Below are positions 14,921 through 23,226 of a stretch of DNA of 29,553 bases, one piece after another. The notes beneath the pieces are model-generated. The model saw only the letters and a list, made by a program, of their open reading frames with translations, was not told where the DNA came from and did not search any database. The DNA is from an uncultured Clostridia bacterium (GTDB taxonomy: Bacteria; Bacillota; Clostridia; Peptostreptococcales; Anaerovoracaceae), in the NCBI GenBank assembly GCA_934247125.1, contig CAKQIZ010000013.1, positions 1 to 29,553 on the forward strand, in the 5' to 3' direction. How positions within the stretch are numbered: the stretch's first letter is position 1; each line of letters starts with the position of its first letter. Position numbers and translations under genes: made by a program.

Positions 14921-16030
14921 ATGAAAGTTATTATGACCTGCGGAGGCACAGGAGGCCATATATATCCTGCGCTGGCTATCGCAGATGAGATCAGGAAGAG
15001 GAAGCCTGATGCAGAGATAATATTTGTAGGATCCGAGATAGGTCTTGAAAGAGATCTGGTACCTGAGAACGGATATGAGATAGAACTCATTTCCGCAGAT
15101 GGGTTCAACAGAGAGCACCTGCTCAAGAATTTTGAGGTCATCAGAAAGCTGAGAAGGGGCAGCAAGCGTTCTCGAGAGATACTGCGAGAATTCAGGCCTG
15201 ATGTCGTGATAGGCACGGGAGGCTATGCCAGCGCGCCGATCATGAAGGCTGCTCAGAAAATGCATATCCCGACATTCATACATGAGCAGAATGCTGTGCC
15301 GGGGATGGCGAACAAGATGCTGGAAAAACACGTCAATAAACTTTTTCTCGGATTCGAGGAGGCGTCAAAATATTTCAGATATCCTGAAAAACATGTCGTG
15401 GCCGGCAATCCGGTAAGACATGTCTTCATGACTGCGGACAGGGAAAAGTCAAGGGCGGAGCTCGGCTTTGACAAGTCTGATTTCGTACTGCTCGCGTTCG
15501 GAGGAAGCCAGGGTGCGGGACGTGTAAACAAGGCGATGATCGGAATAATAGAGGCTTTCAATGGTCTTGAGGGATTCCGCATATGCCTTGCGACCGGCAG
15601 CTACTACTACGATGCGATAAAAGAGGAACTTAAAGAGAAAGGTATGCAGGTGGCGGACAATGTGGATATCATGGAGTACATACATGATATGGCTAAATAC
15701 CTGTCAGCAGCAGATCTGGTAATAAGCCGCAGCGGAGCGCTCAGCGTTGCAGAGGTCACTGTCTGCGGTGTGCCGGCAGTGTTCATCCCATCGCCGCTCG
15801 TAACCGGAAATCATCAGTATTTCAATGCAAAAGCCGTAGCGGACAAAGGCGGAGCTTTGATAATAGAAGAAAAAGATCTCAACAATGAGGAACTGATCAG
15901 TGAAATACTGAAACTTAAAAACGATCCGGTGATGCTGAAGCAGATGGCAGAAAAAAGCTATTCGTGCGCACCTCTCGATGCCACGGGAATAATCTGTGAC
16001 AATATCATGGAAGCGATAGAGCAGAAGTAA
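14921..16030 (+). CDS. murG: UDP-GlcNAc:lipid I N-acetylglucosaminyltransferase MurG
   Basis: A 369-residue GT-B glycosyltransferase that adds GlcNAc to lipid I at the inner membrane face, giving lipid II. The N-terminal loop CGGTGGHIYPALA (7-19), GTGGYASAP, HEQNAVPGMANK, the C-terminal domain GGSQGAGRVN, ISRSGALSVAE and the PLVTGNHQYFNAK segment are all conserved. A GTG at 14912 would add three residues, but AGGAG (14908-14912) overlaps it; ATG 14921, eight bases from that site, is the better start. The gene begins six bases after the ftsW stop. A hairpin with a T tract follows, so the upstream dcw transcript probably ends, at least in part, here. Confidence 0.97.
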   Translation: MKVIMTCGGTGGHIYPALAIADEIRKRKPDAEIIFVGSEIGLERDLVPENGYEIELISADGFNREHLLKNFEVIRKLRRGSKRSREILREFRPDVVIGTGGYASAPIMKAAQKMHIPTFIHEQNAVPGMANKMLEKHVNKLFLGFEEASKYFRYPEKHVVAGNPVRHVFMTADREKSRAELGFDKSDFVLLAFGGSQGAGRVNKAMIGIIEAFNGLEGFRICLATGSYYYDAIKEELKEKGMQVADNVDIMEYIHDMAKYLSAADLVISRSGALSVAEVTVCGVPAVFIPSPLVTGNHQYFNAKAVADKGGALIIEEKDLNNEELISEILKLKNDPVMLKQMAEKSYSCAPLDATGIICDNIMEAIEQK

Positions 16031-16040
16031 TGATAAAGGA

Positions 16041-16080
16041 ACCTCCGACATATCATGGAATATGATCCGGAGGTATTTTT
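16041..16080 (+). terminator. Terminator after murG whose 3' arm is also a ribosome binding site
   Basis: ACCTCCG (16041-16047) and CGGAGGT (16068-16074) form a perfect 7-bp stem, extended inside by CATAT (16049-16053) with ATATG (16060-16064), and are followed by a T run (16076-16081). It starts ten bases after the murG stop. GGAGG (16069-16073) is also spaced six bases from TTG 16080, the likely start of the murA relic, so folding would both stop transcription and hide that site. Confidence 0.65.
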
Positions 16081-16319
16081 TGGGAGCGTATATTGAAATA
16101 TCACAAAAAGAAGTTATAATTAAAAGTAATGATATATTGTGCAGGGCATCTGTTGCAGATGTAGAACTCAGGGGTGGTGCAGCTCTCGTTATCGCAGGTC
16201 TTATGGCTCAGCGAGGCACCGTGGTCAGGAACACAAAATATATCAAACGGGGATGCAGCAGGTTTGCGGATAATATAAGACGTTTAGGTGGAGACATCAG
16301 AGAGAATGAGAAAAGATAA
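16080..16319 (+). pseudogene. murA: Truncated murA: C-terminal relic only
   Basis: The roughly 80-residue frame matches the last 65-70 residues of UDP-GlcNAc enolpyruvyl transferase MurA, which has about 420 residues: VELRGGAALVIAGLMA corresponds to the family's DLRAGAALVxAGLxA, and YIKRGCSRFADNIRRLGGDI to the HIDRGYExxxxKLxxLGAxI end. The two arginines of these motifs (R371 and R397 in E. coli numbering) are kept, but the substrate-binding lysine and the active-site cysteine loop lie in the missing N-terminal 80%. It cannot make enolpyruvyl-UDP-GlcNAc, so a full murA must exist elsewhere. GGAGG (16069-16073) suggests TTG 16080 as start; ATG 16062 lies upstream of that site. murA is the normal neighbour between murG and ftsQ in Clostridia. 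The frame has stayed open and overlaps the ftsQ start by 14 bases. Confidence 0.85.
16093..16120 (+). promoter_or_regulatory. Strong sigma-A-type promoter inside the murA relic
   Basis: TTGAAA (16093-16098), 16 bases, perfect TATAAT (16115-16120). It lies just downstream of the murG terminator and upstream of ftsQ, so it can drive ftsQ and ftsZ independently of the upstream cluster. Confidence 0.7.
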
Positions 16320-17058
16320 CCGTACAGAAAAAACTGTTAAAAAGAAAAAACGGCGAAAGAAACATTATCTCCTCAGGCTGATTATAATAGCAGCCGTATG
16401 TGTCGGACTTTATTTTACGGCACATATAGAGTATTTCAATGTGGACAACGTTGTTGTGACGGGAAACAGGGAGATATCCGATGAGGAGATAATAAAGCTC
16501 TCAGGGATAAAGACGGGAGACAATCTGTTTGATGTGCATCCGCTGATAGCTCAGCATAAGATAAAGAAAAACCTTTATATAGAAGACGTCGATGTAGACA
16601 GGAAGCTGCCCGACAGGGTGGAAATCAATGTCAGTGAACGAAGCGGCAAGGCTCAGTTCATAAAGGGCAGGAAGTACTGCGTTACAGACAATGATGGCAA
16701 AGTGCTGGAGATAAGCAAAGAAGAGAAAAAAGTGACGATAGTTGAAAATGTGACAGTGACAGAGGCACAGCTGTCCGAAACTATCAGCGTTAAGGAGACG
16801 GGCGTCTACCGCAAGGCCATGAAGCTCATCCGGACAACTGAAAACAATGATCTTTACTTCAAAAAAATAAAGATCAGCGGCAAGAATGTAGAAGCTTATG
16901 TGTACGATGGACTTGTGTGCAAAGGCAAATATGACAATATCATGACCGCGATAAAGTCAGGCGCGCTGAAGGCAGTCGTATATGATCTGTACCAGAAAGG
17001 CGTCGAAAGCGGCGTTATCAGTGTAGGCAGCAATAATTATTGTTCCTTTACGCAATAA
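16306..17058 (+). CDS. ftsQ: Cell division protein FtsQ/DivIB
   Basis: A 250-residue bitopic membrane protein: a very basic cytoplasmic tail (KTVKKKKRRKKH), one membrane helix (about 21-38), then a POTRA domain starting at FNVDNVVVTGN (about 44-112) with SGIKTGDNLFDV and the DRKLPDRVEINVSER segment, and a beta domain. It links FtsL and FtsB/DivIC to the septal synthases. GTG 16288 is a possible earlier start without a ribosome binding site; ATG 16306 has GGTGGAG 12 bases upstream and is preferred, overlapping the murA relic by 14 bases, which suggests coupled translation. The gene lies between the murA relic and ftsZ; ftsA is not found after it. Its own promoter is probably inside the relic. 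Confidence 0.93.
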   Translation: MRKDNRTEKTVKKKKRRKKHYLLRLIIIAAVCVGLYFTAHIEYFNVDNVVVTGNREISDEEIIKLSGIKTGDNLFDVHPLIAQHKIKKNLYIEDVDVDRKLPDRVEINVSERSGKAQFIKGRKYCVTDNDGKVLEISKEEKKVTIVENVTVTEAQLSETISVKETGVYRKAMKLIRTTENNDLYFKKIKISGKNVEAYVYDGLVCKGKYDNIMTAIKSGALKAVVYDLYQKGVESGVISVGSNNYCSFTQ

Positions 17059-17075
17059 AATTTATATGTTATAAT
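17047..17075 (+). promoter_or_regulatory. ftsZ promoter overlapping the ftsQ end
   Basis: TTTACG (17047-17052), 17 bases, extended -10 TGTTATAAT with TATAAT at 17070-17075. A weaker second candidate is TTCACG (17109-17114) with TAAAAT (17133-17138). Both fall in or near the 100-base ftsQ-ftsZ gap and give ftsZ an independent supply. Confidence 0.65.
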
Positions 17076-17158
17076 GTATGTGTTTATTATGAAGAAAATG
17101 CTTTTAAATTCACGTTTTGAAGATATGGGGCATAAAATTTTACAGGAGGTACCTCTGA

Positions 17159-18271
17159 ATGTTACAATTTGAGATGAATGACTCGACGCTGCAGGAGATA
17201 AAAGTAATAGGTGTCGGTGGCGGCGGCTGTAACGCAGTTAACAGGATGATAGACGGCGGCATGAAAGGCGTTACTTTCATCGCTGTGAATACTGACAAAC
17301 AGGCTCTTGCCAAGAGTAAGGCAGAAACTAAAATACAGATAGGTGAAAAGCTTACAAAAGGTCTCGGAGCCGGAGGGAATCCTGAAGTGGGCCAGAAATC
17401 AGCAGAAGAAAATCTTGAGGATCTTGAGAAATTCATTGCAGGATCGGATATGATCTTCGTTACATGCGGAATGGGCGGAGGTACAGGAACAGGTGCGGCT
17501 CCTATAATCGCAAAAATCGCCAAGGATATGGGGATACTTACGGTGGGTGTCGTTACGAAACCTTTCAGATTCGAAGGCAAGAAGCGAGGGGAACACGCTG
17601 ATCTCGGCATCAAATTCCTTAAGAAATATGTGGACTCGCTCGTAGTGGTTCCTAATGACAAGCTTCTCGAGAGTGTGCAGGAGCAGACTTCACTTCTCGA
17701 AGCATTCGAGATGGCAGATGAAGTGCTCAAGAAGGGCGTTCAGGGCATTTCCGACATAATAGTCGATGATGCGCTCATCAACCTCGACTTTGCCGATGTT
17801 ACTACCATCATGAAGGACAGAGGAATCGTACATATGGGAGTAGGCATAGGAAAAGGCGAGACCAAGCTTGATGACGCAGTGAGAGGTGCGATCGACAGCC
17901 CGCTTCTCGAAACAAAGATCTCGGGCGCAAGAGCTGTCCTTATCAATATCACAGGCGGAAGAGATCTCACAATGTACGATGTTGACAGAGTTGCTTCGCA
18001 GATCGACGAAGAAGCAGACAAGAATGCAATAATCATTCTGGGGGCATCGATCAAGGAAGATCTGCAGGATGAGATATCAGTAACAGTAATAGCAGCAGGC
18101 TTTGAAAAGCCTAACAGTGATCTGCTCAACAGCTCTGTCGTTCCGGGCGAAGGAACTCTGGAAGACAGCGCAGAACTCAGAAAACCACAGGAGACAAAGG
18201 CTGCGGCTGCGGATGATGATGTTTACAAAGGCACATCACGCATAGATATACCAACTTTCTTACAGCGATAA
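17159..18271 (+). CDS. ftsZ: Cell division GTPase FtsZ
   Basis: A 370-residue tubulin homologue that assembles the Z ring. The nucleotide-binding start [14 protein letters not shown] (17-30), the tubulin signature GGGTGTG (106-112) and the T7 loop NLDFAD (208-213), which completes the GTPase site of the neighbouring subunit, are present. A short variable linker (about 318-360) leads to the C-terminal peptide DIPTFLQR (363-370), the site for membrane tethers and regulators; the usual basic residues at the very end are reduced to one arginine. AGGAGG (17144-17149) fixes ATG 17159. It closes the cluster without an adjacent ftsA, so the tether is encoded elsewhere (FtsA or SepF). A hairpin follows the gene. 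Confidence 0.98.
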   Translation: MLQFEMNDSTLQEIKVIGVGGGGCNAVNRMIDGGMKGVTFIAVNTDKQALAKSKAETKIQIGEKLTKGLGAGGNPEVGQKSAEENLEDLEKFIAGSDMIFVTCGMGGGTGTGAAPIIAKIAKDMGILTVGVVTKPFRFEGKKRGEHADLGIKFLKKYVDSLVVVPNDKLLESVQEQTSLLEAFEMADEVLKKGVQGISDIIVDDALINLDFADVTTIMKDRGIVHMGVGIGKGETKLDDAVRGAIDSPLLETKISGARAVLINITGGRDLTMYDVDRVASQIDEEADKNAIIILGASIKEDLQDEISVTVIAAGFEKPNSDLLNSSVVPGEGTLEDSAELRKPQETKAAAADDDVYKGTSRIDIPTFLQR

Positions 18272-18292
18272 GAGAAAGGAAAAGAGTATTCC

Positions 18293-18320
18293 AATAGCCG
18301 GTTCTAACTAGCCGGCTATT
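18293..18320 (+). terminator. Hairpin after ftsZ, likely terminator
   Basis: AATAGCCGG (18293-18301) and CCGGCTATT (18312-18320) form a perfect 9-bp stem with a ten-base loop. The T content after it is low (GTTCTGC), with a T5 only at 18334, so it may terminate inefficiently or protect the 3' end, letting some transcripts continue into the methyltransferase gene. Confidence 0.55.
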
Positions 18321-18352
18321 GTTCTGCACTGCACTTTTTCGGTTCAGGATAT

Positions 18353-19117
18353 ATGAAAACGATCAGATCAAAAGATAATCAGATATACAAAAACACGCTC
18401 AAGCTGCTCAAAAAGAAATATCGTGATGAGACAGGCAGGTATCTTCTCGAAGGCGTCAAGCCGCTGGAAGATGCATTCGGGACGGGAGCAGGTATCAGCA
18501 GTATATTCGTCCGCGAAGGCGTTTCTCTGGATACGGACAAGTATGCGTCGGATACAGTGATCCTGAGCAGTGAACTGTTTGACAAGCTGTCCTCGACAGA
18601 AAACTCGCAGGGGATAATCGCGGTGGCAGAAAAGCGTATATACAGTGCGGCAGATTTCGGGAAAGCTGTCGGCAAAGGGAATATCCTGGTAATGGACAGG
18701 CTGCAGGATCCGGGAAACATCGGCACGATGATACGGACCGCAGAGGCTGCCGGATATAAAGGAATAATACTGACTTCGGGAACAGGCGATGTGTATTCGC
18801 CTAAAGTGGTGAGAGCCGCAGCCGGCTCGCTTTTCAGGATGCCCGTATTGAATGCAGGAGACAGCAGCGAGGCTGCAGGATTCATCAGAAGAATGGGAAA
18901 GAAGATAACAGTGACATGCCCGGACAACGGGATAAACTGTTTTGCGGCAGACATGACAACAGATACGGCTCTGGTCATAGGCAATGAAGGCCGTGGAGTG
19001 AGTCGCGGCTTCATGGAAAATGCAGATATAAAAGTAAAGATACCTATGGAGGGTTCCATAGAATCGTTAAATGCGGCAGTGGCTGCCGGAATACTTATGT
19101 ATCAGTCACAAAGATAA
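18353..19117 (+). CDS. TrmH/SpoU-family RNA 2'-O-methyltransferase
   Basis: A 254-residue SPOUT-class methyltransferase. The N-terminal part (about 1-95, NTLKLLKKKYRDETGRYLLEG) is the L30-like RNA-binding domain; the C-terminal part has the three SpoU motifs: DPGNIGTMIRTAEAAG (about 121-136), VIGNEGRGV and SLNAAVAAGI, which make the AdoMet-binding trefoil knot. Members methylate 2'-O of ribose in 23S rRNA or tRNA; the exact target cannot be told from the sequence. A gene of this type directly upstream of pheS is a known arrangement in Firmicutes (ysgA in Bacillus). The ribosome binding site is weak and close (AGGA three bases before ATG 18353). It is followed by pheS after 22 bases, so the two probably share a transcript. 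Confidence 0.93.
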   Translation: MKTIRSKDNQIYKNTLKLLKKKYRDETGRYLLEGVKPLEDAFGTGAGISSIFVREGVSLDTDKYASDTVILSSELFDKLSSTENSQGIIAVAEKRIYSAADFGKAVGKGNILVMDRLQDPGNIGTMIRTAEAAGYKGIILTSGTGDVYSPKVVRAAAGSLFRMPVLNAGDSSEAAGFIRRMGKKITVTCPDNGINCFAADMTTDTALVIGNEGRGVSRGFMENADIKVKIPMEGSIESLNAAVAAGILMYQSQR

Positions 19118-19139
19118 ACTTAGATGAGAGGTAAATACG

Positions 19140-20162
19140 ATGCAAGCTCAGTTAAACAAAATTTTAGAAGAAGCAAAGGCACAGCTTAATGAAGCTTCAA
19201 CTCTGGCACAGACCGACGATATAAGAGTAAAGATCCTCGGAAAAAAGGGAAAGCTTACTGAGATACTCAGAGGAATGGGCAAACTGTCGCCTGAGGAAAG
19301 AAAAACCACAGGACAGATGGCAAACAAAGTCAGAGCAGAAGTTGAAAAAATGCTCGAGGAAAAGTTCGAGGCAGTAAAGGCAGCTGCCAAGGAGGCACAG
19401 TTCAAGATCGAGAAGATCGACGTGACAGAACCGGGCAGAGAAGTGACTCTGGGTGTCAAACATCCGCTGACGATAACTATAGAAGAGGTGTCAAAGGTAT
19501 TCATGAACATGGGATTTTCGATCGCGGAAGGCCCTGAAGTGGAAACTGTCTTCAACAATTTTGATGCGCTTAATGCAGGACCTAATCATCCTTCGAGAGA
19601 CATGACAGATACATTTTACATTACAAAGGACACGCTGCTGAGAACACAGACTTCACCGGTACAGGTAAGGACGCTTCTCAAGCAGGAACCTCCTATCAAG
19701 GTCATCTCACCGGGCAGATGTTTCAGATGCGACACTCCGGATGCTACACATTCACCGATGTTCCATCAGATCGAAGGCCTTGTGGTCGATGAAGGAATAA
19801 CTATGGCAGACCTCAAGGGAACGCTCGACAGTTTTGCAAAACAGCTATTCGGAACGAGCACCAAGACGAAGTTCAGACCTCACCACTTCCCGTTCACGGA
19901 GCCTAGTGCAGAGATGGACGTGTCGTGCTTCAAGTGCGGCGGGAAAGGCTGCAGGGTATGTAAAGGCAGCGGCTGGATCGAGATCCTGGGCTGCGGCATG
20001 GTGCACCCTCATGTGCTGAAAGTGGGTAATCTGGATACAGAAAAGTACACCGGATTCGCCTTTGGTATGGGCGTTGAGCGAGTTGCGATGCTTAAATACG
20101 GTGTAGACGATATAAGATTATTTTATGAGAACGACATGCGTTTCATAAATCAGTTCAAATAG
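19140..20162 (+). CDS. pheS: Phenylalanyl-tRNA synthetase alpha subunit
   Basis: A 340-residue class II aminoacyl-tRNA synthetase subunit that, with PheT, forms the (alpha-beta)2 enzyme charging tRNA-Phe. The N-terminal coiled coil (about 1-85) contacts tRNA. The catalytic domain has TITIEEVSKVFMNMGF, GPEVETVFNNFDALN, HPSRDMTDTFY, the motif 2 region RTQTSPVQVRTL with the ISPGRCFRCD loop, FRPHHFPFTEPSAE and motif 3 FGMGVERVAMLKYG. The four-cysteine stretch CFKCGGKGCRVCKGSG (about 261-276) is usual in many Firmicutes PheS. No T-box leader fits in the 22-base gap upstream. pheT follows after 12 bases. Confidence 0.98.
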   Translation: MQAQLNKILEEAKAQLNEASTLAQTDDIRVKILGKKGKLTEILRGMGKLSPEERKTTGQMANKVRAEVEKMLEEKFEAVKAAAKEAQFKIEKIDVTEPGREVTLGVKHPLTITIEEVSKVFMNMGFSIAEGPEVETVFNNFDALNAGPNHPSRDMTDTFYITKDTLLRTQTSPVQVRTLLKQEPPIKVISPGRCFRCDTPDATHSPMFHQIEGLVVDEGITMADLKGTLDSFAKQLFGTSTKTKFRPHHFPFTEPSAEMDVSCFKCGGKGCRVCKGSGWIEILGCGMVHPHVLKVGNLDTEKYTGFAFGMGVERVAMLKYGVDDIRLFYENDMRFINQFK

Positions 20163-20174
20163 GAGGGTTAATAG

Positions 20175-22649
20175 ATGTTAGTTCCAATAGAATGGCTTAA
20201 AGACTATATAGATTTGGATGTAACTACCGAAGAATTCTGCGACAGGATGATCATGTCGGGATCGAATCTTGAGACATGTGAGCATTTCTGCGAGGAAATG
20301 GAAAACGTGGTAGTCGGGAAAATAGAAAAGATAGAGAAGCACCCTGATGCGGACAAGCTCGTGGTATGTATGCTCAACGTCGGCAAAGAAGAGCCGGTGC
20401 AGATAGTCACAGGCGCTCCGAATGTGTTCGAAGGAGCACTCGTACCTGTAGCTCTCCACAAGAGCAGGATACCCGGACCGCTTCATGGACAGCCTAAGCA
20501 GGAAGGCGGAGTGAAAATAACGAAGGGTAAGCTCAGAGGTGTGGAATCGTTCGGGATGCTCTGCTCTGCAGAGGAACTCGGCTTTGAAGACAAAGTCGTT
20601 CCGGTCGCACACAAGGACGGTATCTGGATCCTTGAAGGCGACTACGAGCCGGGACAGGATTTTGCAGAAGCACTGGGACTCAGGCAGGCTGTAGTCGACT
20701 TTGAAATAACACCGAACAGACCTGACTGCCTGGCCATGGTAGGAATGGCGAGAGAAGCTTCTGCGACTTTCAAAAAACCGTTCACATATCCTGATACAGA
20801 TATAAAGGACGAAAACGGTAAGGGAGAAACTAAAGATTACGTTTCTGTAGATATAAAGAATCCGGAAAGCTGCAAGAGATACGTTGCCAGGATCGTTACG
20901 GATGTAAAGGTAGAGCAGTCGCCGTGGTGGCTCCAGAAGAGACTCATGTATGCGGGAATGAGACCTATAAACAATATCGTCGACATCACAAACTTTGTAA
21001 TGCTCGAATACGGTCAGCCGATACATGCATTCGATATCAATCAGGTGAAGGGCGGCAGGATCATCGTCGAGAATGCGGCAGAAGGAGAAAAATTCGTTAC
21101 GCTCGACAACAACGAAAGAACGCTTACAAAGGATATGCTGCTGATCAAAGATGAAGAGAGAGGCATAGCTATCGCAGGAGTCATGGGTGGACTGAACTCG
21201 GAGATCGAAGAAGATACGACTACGATAATCGTTGAATCAGCAAATTTCAGCGGTGACAGCGTCAGAGCGACATCCAAGAAGCTCGGCCTGCGAACAGAAG
21301 CTTCTTCGAGATTCGAAAAGGGGATAGATCCTAACCTCTGTGAGGCTGCAGCGGACAGAGTATGCAGGCTGATAGAGCTCACAGGCGCAGGCAGGGTATG
21401 CAAAGGCAGCGTTGATAATTATCCGGCTCCGGAAGCGGCAAAGACTATAGATATCAGAGTTGACAGGATCAATCACGTCCTCGGCATAGATATCACTCGT
21501 GAAGACATGGCGGCAATGCTGGAAAGCCTTGAAATAAAGGTGGAAGGCAGTGGAAACATCATGACGGTGACACCGCCGACAGTGAGACAGGACCTTCTCG
21601 AAGAGGAGGACTACATCGAAGAAGTCGCAAGACTTTACGGTTATGACAAGCTTCCTGTGACACTGCCGAAAGGCAACTGTGAAGCAGGCATCTCAGACGA
21701 GAGAGCACTGAGAGATCTTACGAGGAATTCACTCTGCGGCATGGGACTGAATGAGATACAGACATATTCTTTCGTAAGTCCTAAGGGTGTGGATAATGTC
21801 AGGATAGATGAGGATTCATGGGAGAGAGCCTTTGTAAAGCTGATCAATCCGCTTGGAGAGGAAAATTCAGTGATGAGGACCATCCTCACTCCGAATATGC
21901 TAGAAGTCCTTGCAAGAAACTATTCGAGAAACATTGACAAGGTAAAGGCCTTTGAAATAGGAAATACATTCATGGCAAACATGCTGAACGAAGAGGAACT
22001 GCCCGATGAGCAGTATTCGCTCTGTATAGGTATGTACGGCAAGAAAGAAGATTTCTTCAGCCTCAAGGGAGTCGTGGAGGAACTCCTTAAAGTCCTCGGT
22101 ATAAAGGGCACTGTATTTGAAGCCGAATCCGAGTACGGCGTATACCATCCCGGCAGATGTGCAAGGATAGCAGTTCCGTCAGCCAGACAGGGTGCGGAAG
22201 ATGCGGATGTCCTGTATGACGAGCTTGGAATAATGGGTGAGATACATCCTGATGTTGCAGAGAACTACGGCATGGACGGCGTAAGGATCTACTGCTGTGA
22301 GCTCATGTTCGATGCGATAATGAGACACGCTGATACAGAGATAGTATATACACCGCTGCCTAAGTATCCTTTGACATCGAGAGACATCGCACTTCTCGTA
22401 GATGAAGACATGGCAGTAGGAAAGATCGAAGAAGTGATCAGAAAGCATGGGAAGAAGATCCTTGAAAATGTCAAGCTCTTCGATGTATACAGAGGCAAGC
22501 AGGTCGAGGAAGGCAAGAAGAGCGTTGCATTCACTCTGACTTACAGAGATAAAGACAAGACACTGACCGACGATGAAGTGGCTGCAGTCCATAACGATGT
22601 ACTGAATGCACTTAAGGATAAACTTAACGCAGTCCTGAGAGAGATATAG
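20175..22649 (+). CDS. pheT: Phenylalanyl-tRNA synthetase beta subunit
   Basis: An 824-residue protein with the expected domain order: an N-terminal tRNA-binding OB fold (about 40-150, KIEKHPDADKLVVC), the B3/B4 editing domain in the middle (about 210-400), B5 (about 405-475), the catalytic-like core (about 480-690) and the C-terminal ferredoxin-fold anticodon-binding domain (about 730-824, PLPKYPLTSRDIALLVDE). It binds tRNA-Phe and hydrolyses mischarged Tyr-tRNA-Phe. AGGAGGG precedes ATG 20175 by seven bases. The gene order pheS-pheT-zapA is conserved in Firmicutes. Length is typical. Confidence 0.98.
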   Translation: MLVPIEWLKDYIDLDVTTEEFCDRMIMSGSNLETCEHFCEEMENVVVGKIEKIEKHPDADKLVVCMLNVGKEEPVQIVTGAPNVFEGALVPVALHKSRIPGPLHGQPKQEGGVKITKGKLRGVESFGMLCSAEELGFEDKVVPVAHKDGIWILEGDYEPGQDFAEALGLRQAVVDFEITPNRPDCLAMVGMAREASATFKKPFTYPDTDIKDENGKGETKDYVSVDIKNPESCKRYVARIVTDVKVEQSPWWLQKRLMYAGMRPINNIVDITNFVMLEYGQPIHAFDINQVKGGRIIVENAAEGEKFVTLDNNERTLTKDMLLIKDEERGIAIAGVMGGLNSEIEEDTTTIIVESANFSGDSVRATSKKLGLRTEASSRFEKGIDPNLCEAAADRVCRLIELTGAGRVCKGSVDNYPAPEAAKTIDIRVDRINHVLGIDITREDMAAMLESLEIKVEGSGNIMTVTPPTVRQDLLEEEDYIEEVARLYGYDKLPVTLPKGNCEAGISDERALRDLTRNSLCGMGLNEIQTYSFVSPKGVDNVRIDEDSWERAFVKLINPLGEENSVMRTILTPNMLEVLARNYSRNIDKVKAFEIGNTFMANMLNEEELPDEQYSLCIGMYGKKEDFFSLKGVVEELLKVLGIKGTVFEAESEYGVYHPGRCARIAVPSARQGAEDADVLYDELGIMGEIHPDVAENYGMDGVRIYCCELMFDAIMRHADTEIVYTPLPKYPLTSRDIALLVDEDMAVGKIEEVIRKHGKKILENVKLFDVYRGKQVEEGKKSVAFTLTYRDKDKTLTDDEVAAVHNDVLNALKDKLNAVLREI

Positions 22650-22659
22650 GAGAATTCGC

Positions 22660-23220
22660 ATGGAAAGCAATAAAGTAAAAGTAAAGATTTACGGCCAGGA
22701 ATATGTTATAGCAGGAGAAAAGACGAAGGAAGAGATCATACAGGTCGCAGCTCATGTCGACATGAAGATGCAGGAAGTCACTGAAGCTGCAAAGACTGCA
22801 GGAGTCGTTCCGTCAAACATAGCTGTACTTTCGGCGGTAAACATCGCGAGCGAGTATTTTCAGATGCTCGAGGAAATGGAAGAGCTGAAGAGAATGAATA
22901 TACAGCTTGAAAAGGATGCACAGCACTACGTTCAGCTGTGGGATGAGTCCAAGAAAAACTATATGGATTACAAAGAGGAGACACAGGCTATCGTACTGCA
23001 GAAAGACGAGCTCCTCAACCAGCTTAGACAGAAGGACGCCGATATACAGAATCTGATGCAGGCCGCTGAAACTGCAAAGACGCAGGCTCAGAGCAGCATG
23101 GATGAAGTTGTCAGGGAGATCGAAGGTAAGTGCAAGGAGCTTGAAAACAGCTTTTTCGATCTTCAGATGGAAAACCTTCAACTGAAGAAAGAACTGGAAA
23201 AATATAAGAATAACGGATAA
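22660..23220 (+). CDS. zapA: Cell division protein ZapA
   Basis: A 186-residue protein with the ZapA fold at its N-terminus (KVKIYGQEYVIAGEKTKEEI, then AAHVDMKMQEV and VLSAVNIASEYFQM), followed by a long coiled coil (about 68-186) rich in E, K, Q and L. ZapA binds FtsZ and bundles Z-ring filaments. Bacillus ZapA is about 85 residues; this version has an extra 100-residue coiled coil, a variation also seen in other Clostridia. It lies in the pheT-zapA-mutS2 order known from Bacillus, but the cvpA-like and polX genes that often come between zapA and mutS2 are missing. AGGAGA precedes ATG 22660; mutS2 starts six bases after the stop. Confidence 0.93.
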   Translation: MESNKVKVKIYGQEYVIAGEKTKEEIIQVAAHVDMKMQEVTEAAKTAGVVPSNIAVLSAVNIASEYFQMLEEMEELKRMNIQLEKDAQHYVQLWDESKKNYMDYKEETQAIVLQKDELLNQLRQKDADIQNLMQAAETAKTQAQSSMDEVVREIEGKCKELENSFFDLQMENLQLKKELEKYKNNG

Positions 23221-23226
23221 TTCTAA

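Noticed and set aside
17146..17155. Perfect palindrome GAGGTACCTC over the ftsZ ribosome binding site
   Set aside because: As RNA it can form only a three-base stem with a four-base loop, so it is unlikely to control translation; as DNA it is a single 10-bp site with no further copies noted.
18272..19139. T-box leader for pheST
   Set aside because: The gaps before the methyltransferase gene (81 bases) and before pheS (22 bases) are too short, and no specifier stem or T-box sequence is visible. The same holds for the argS upstream gap.
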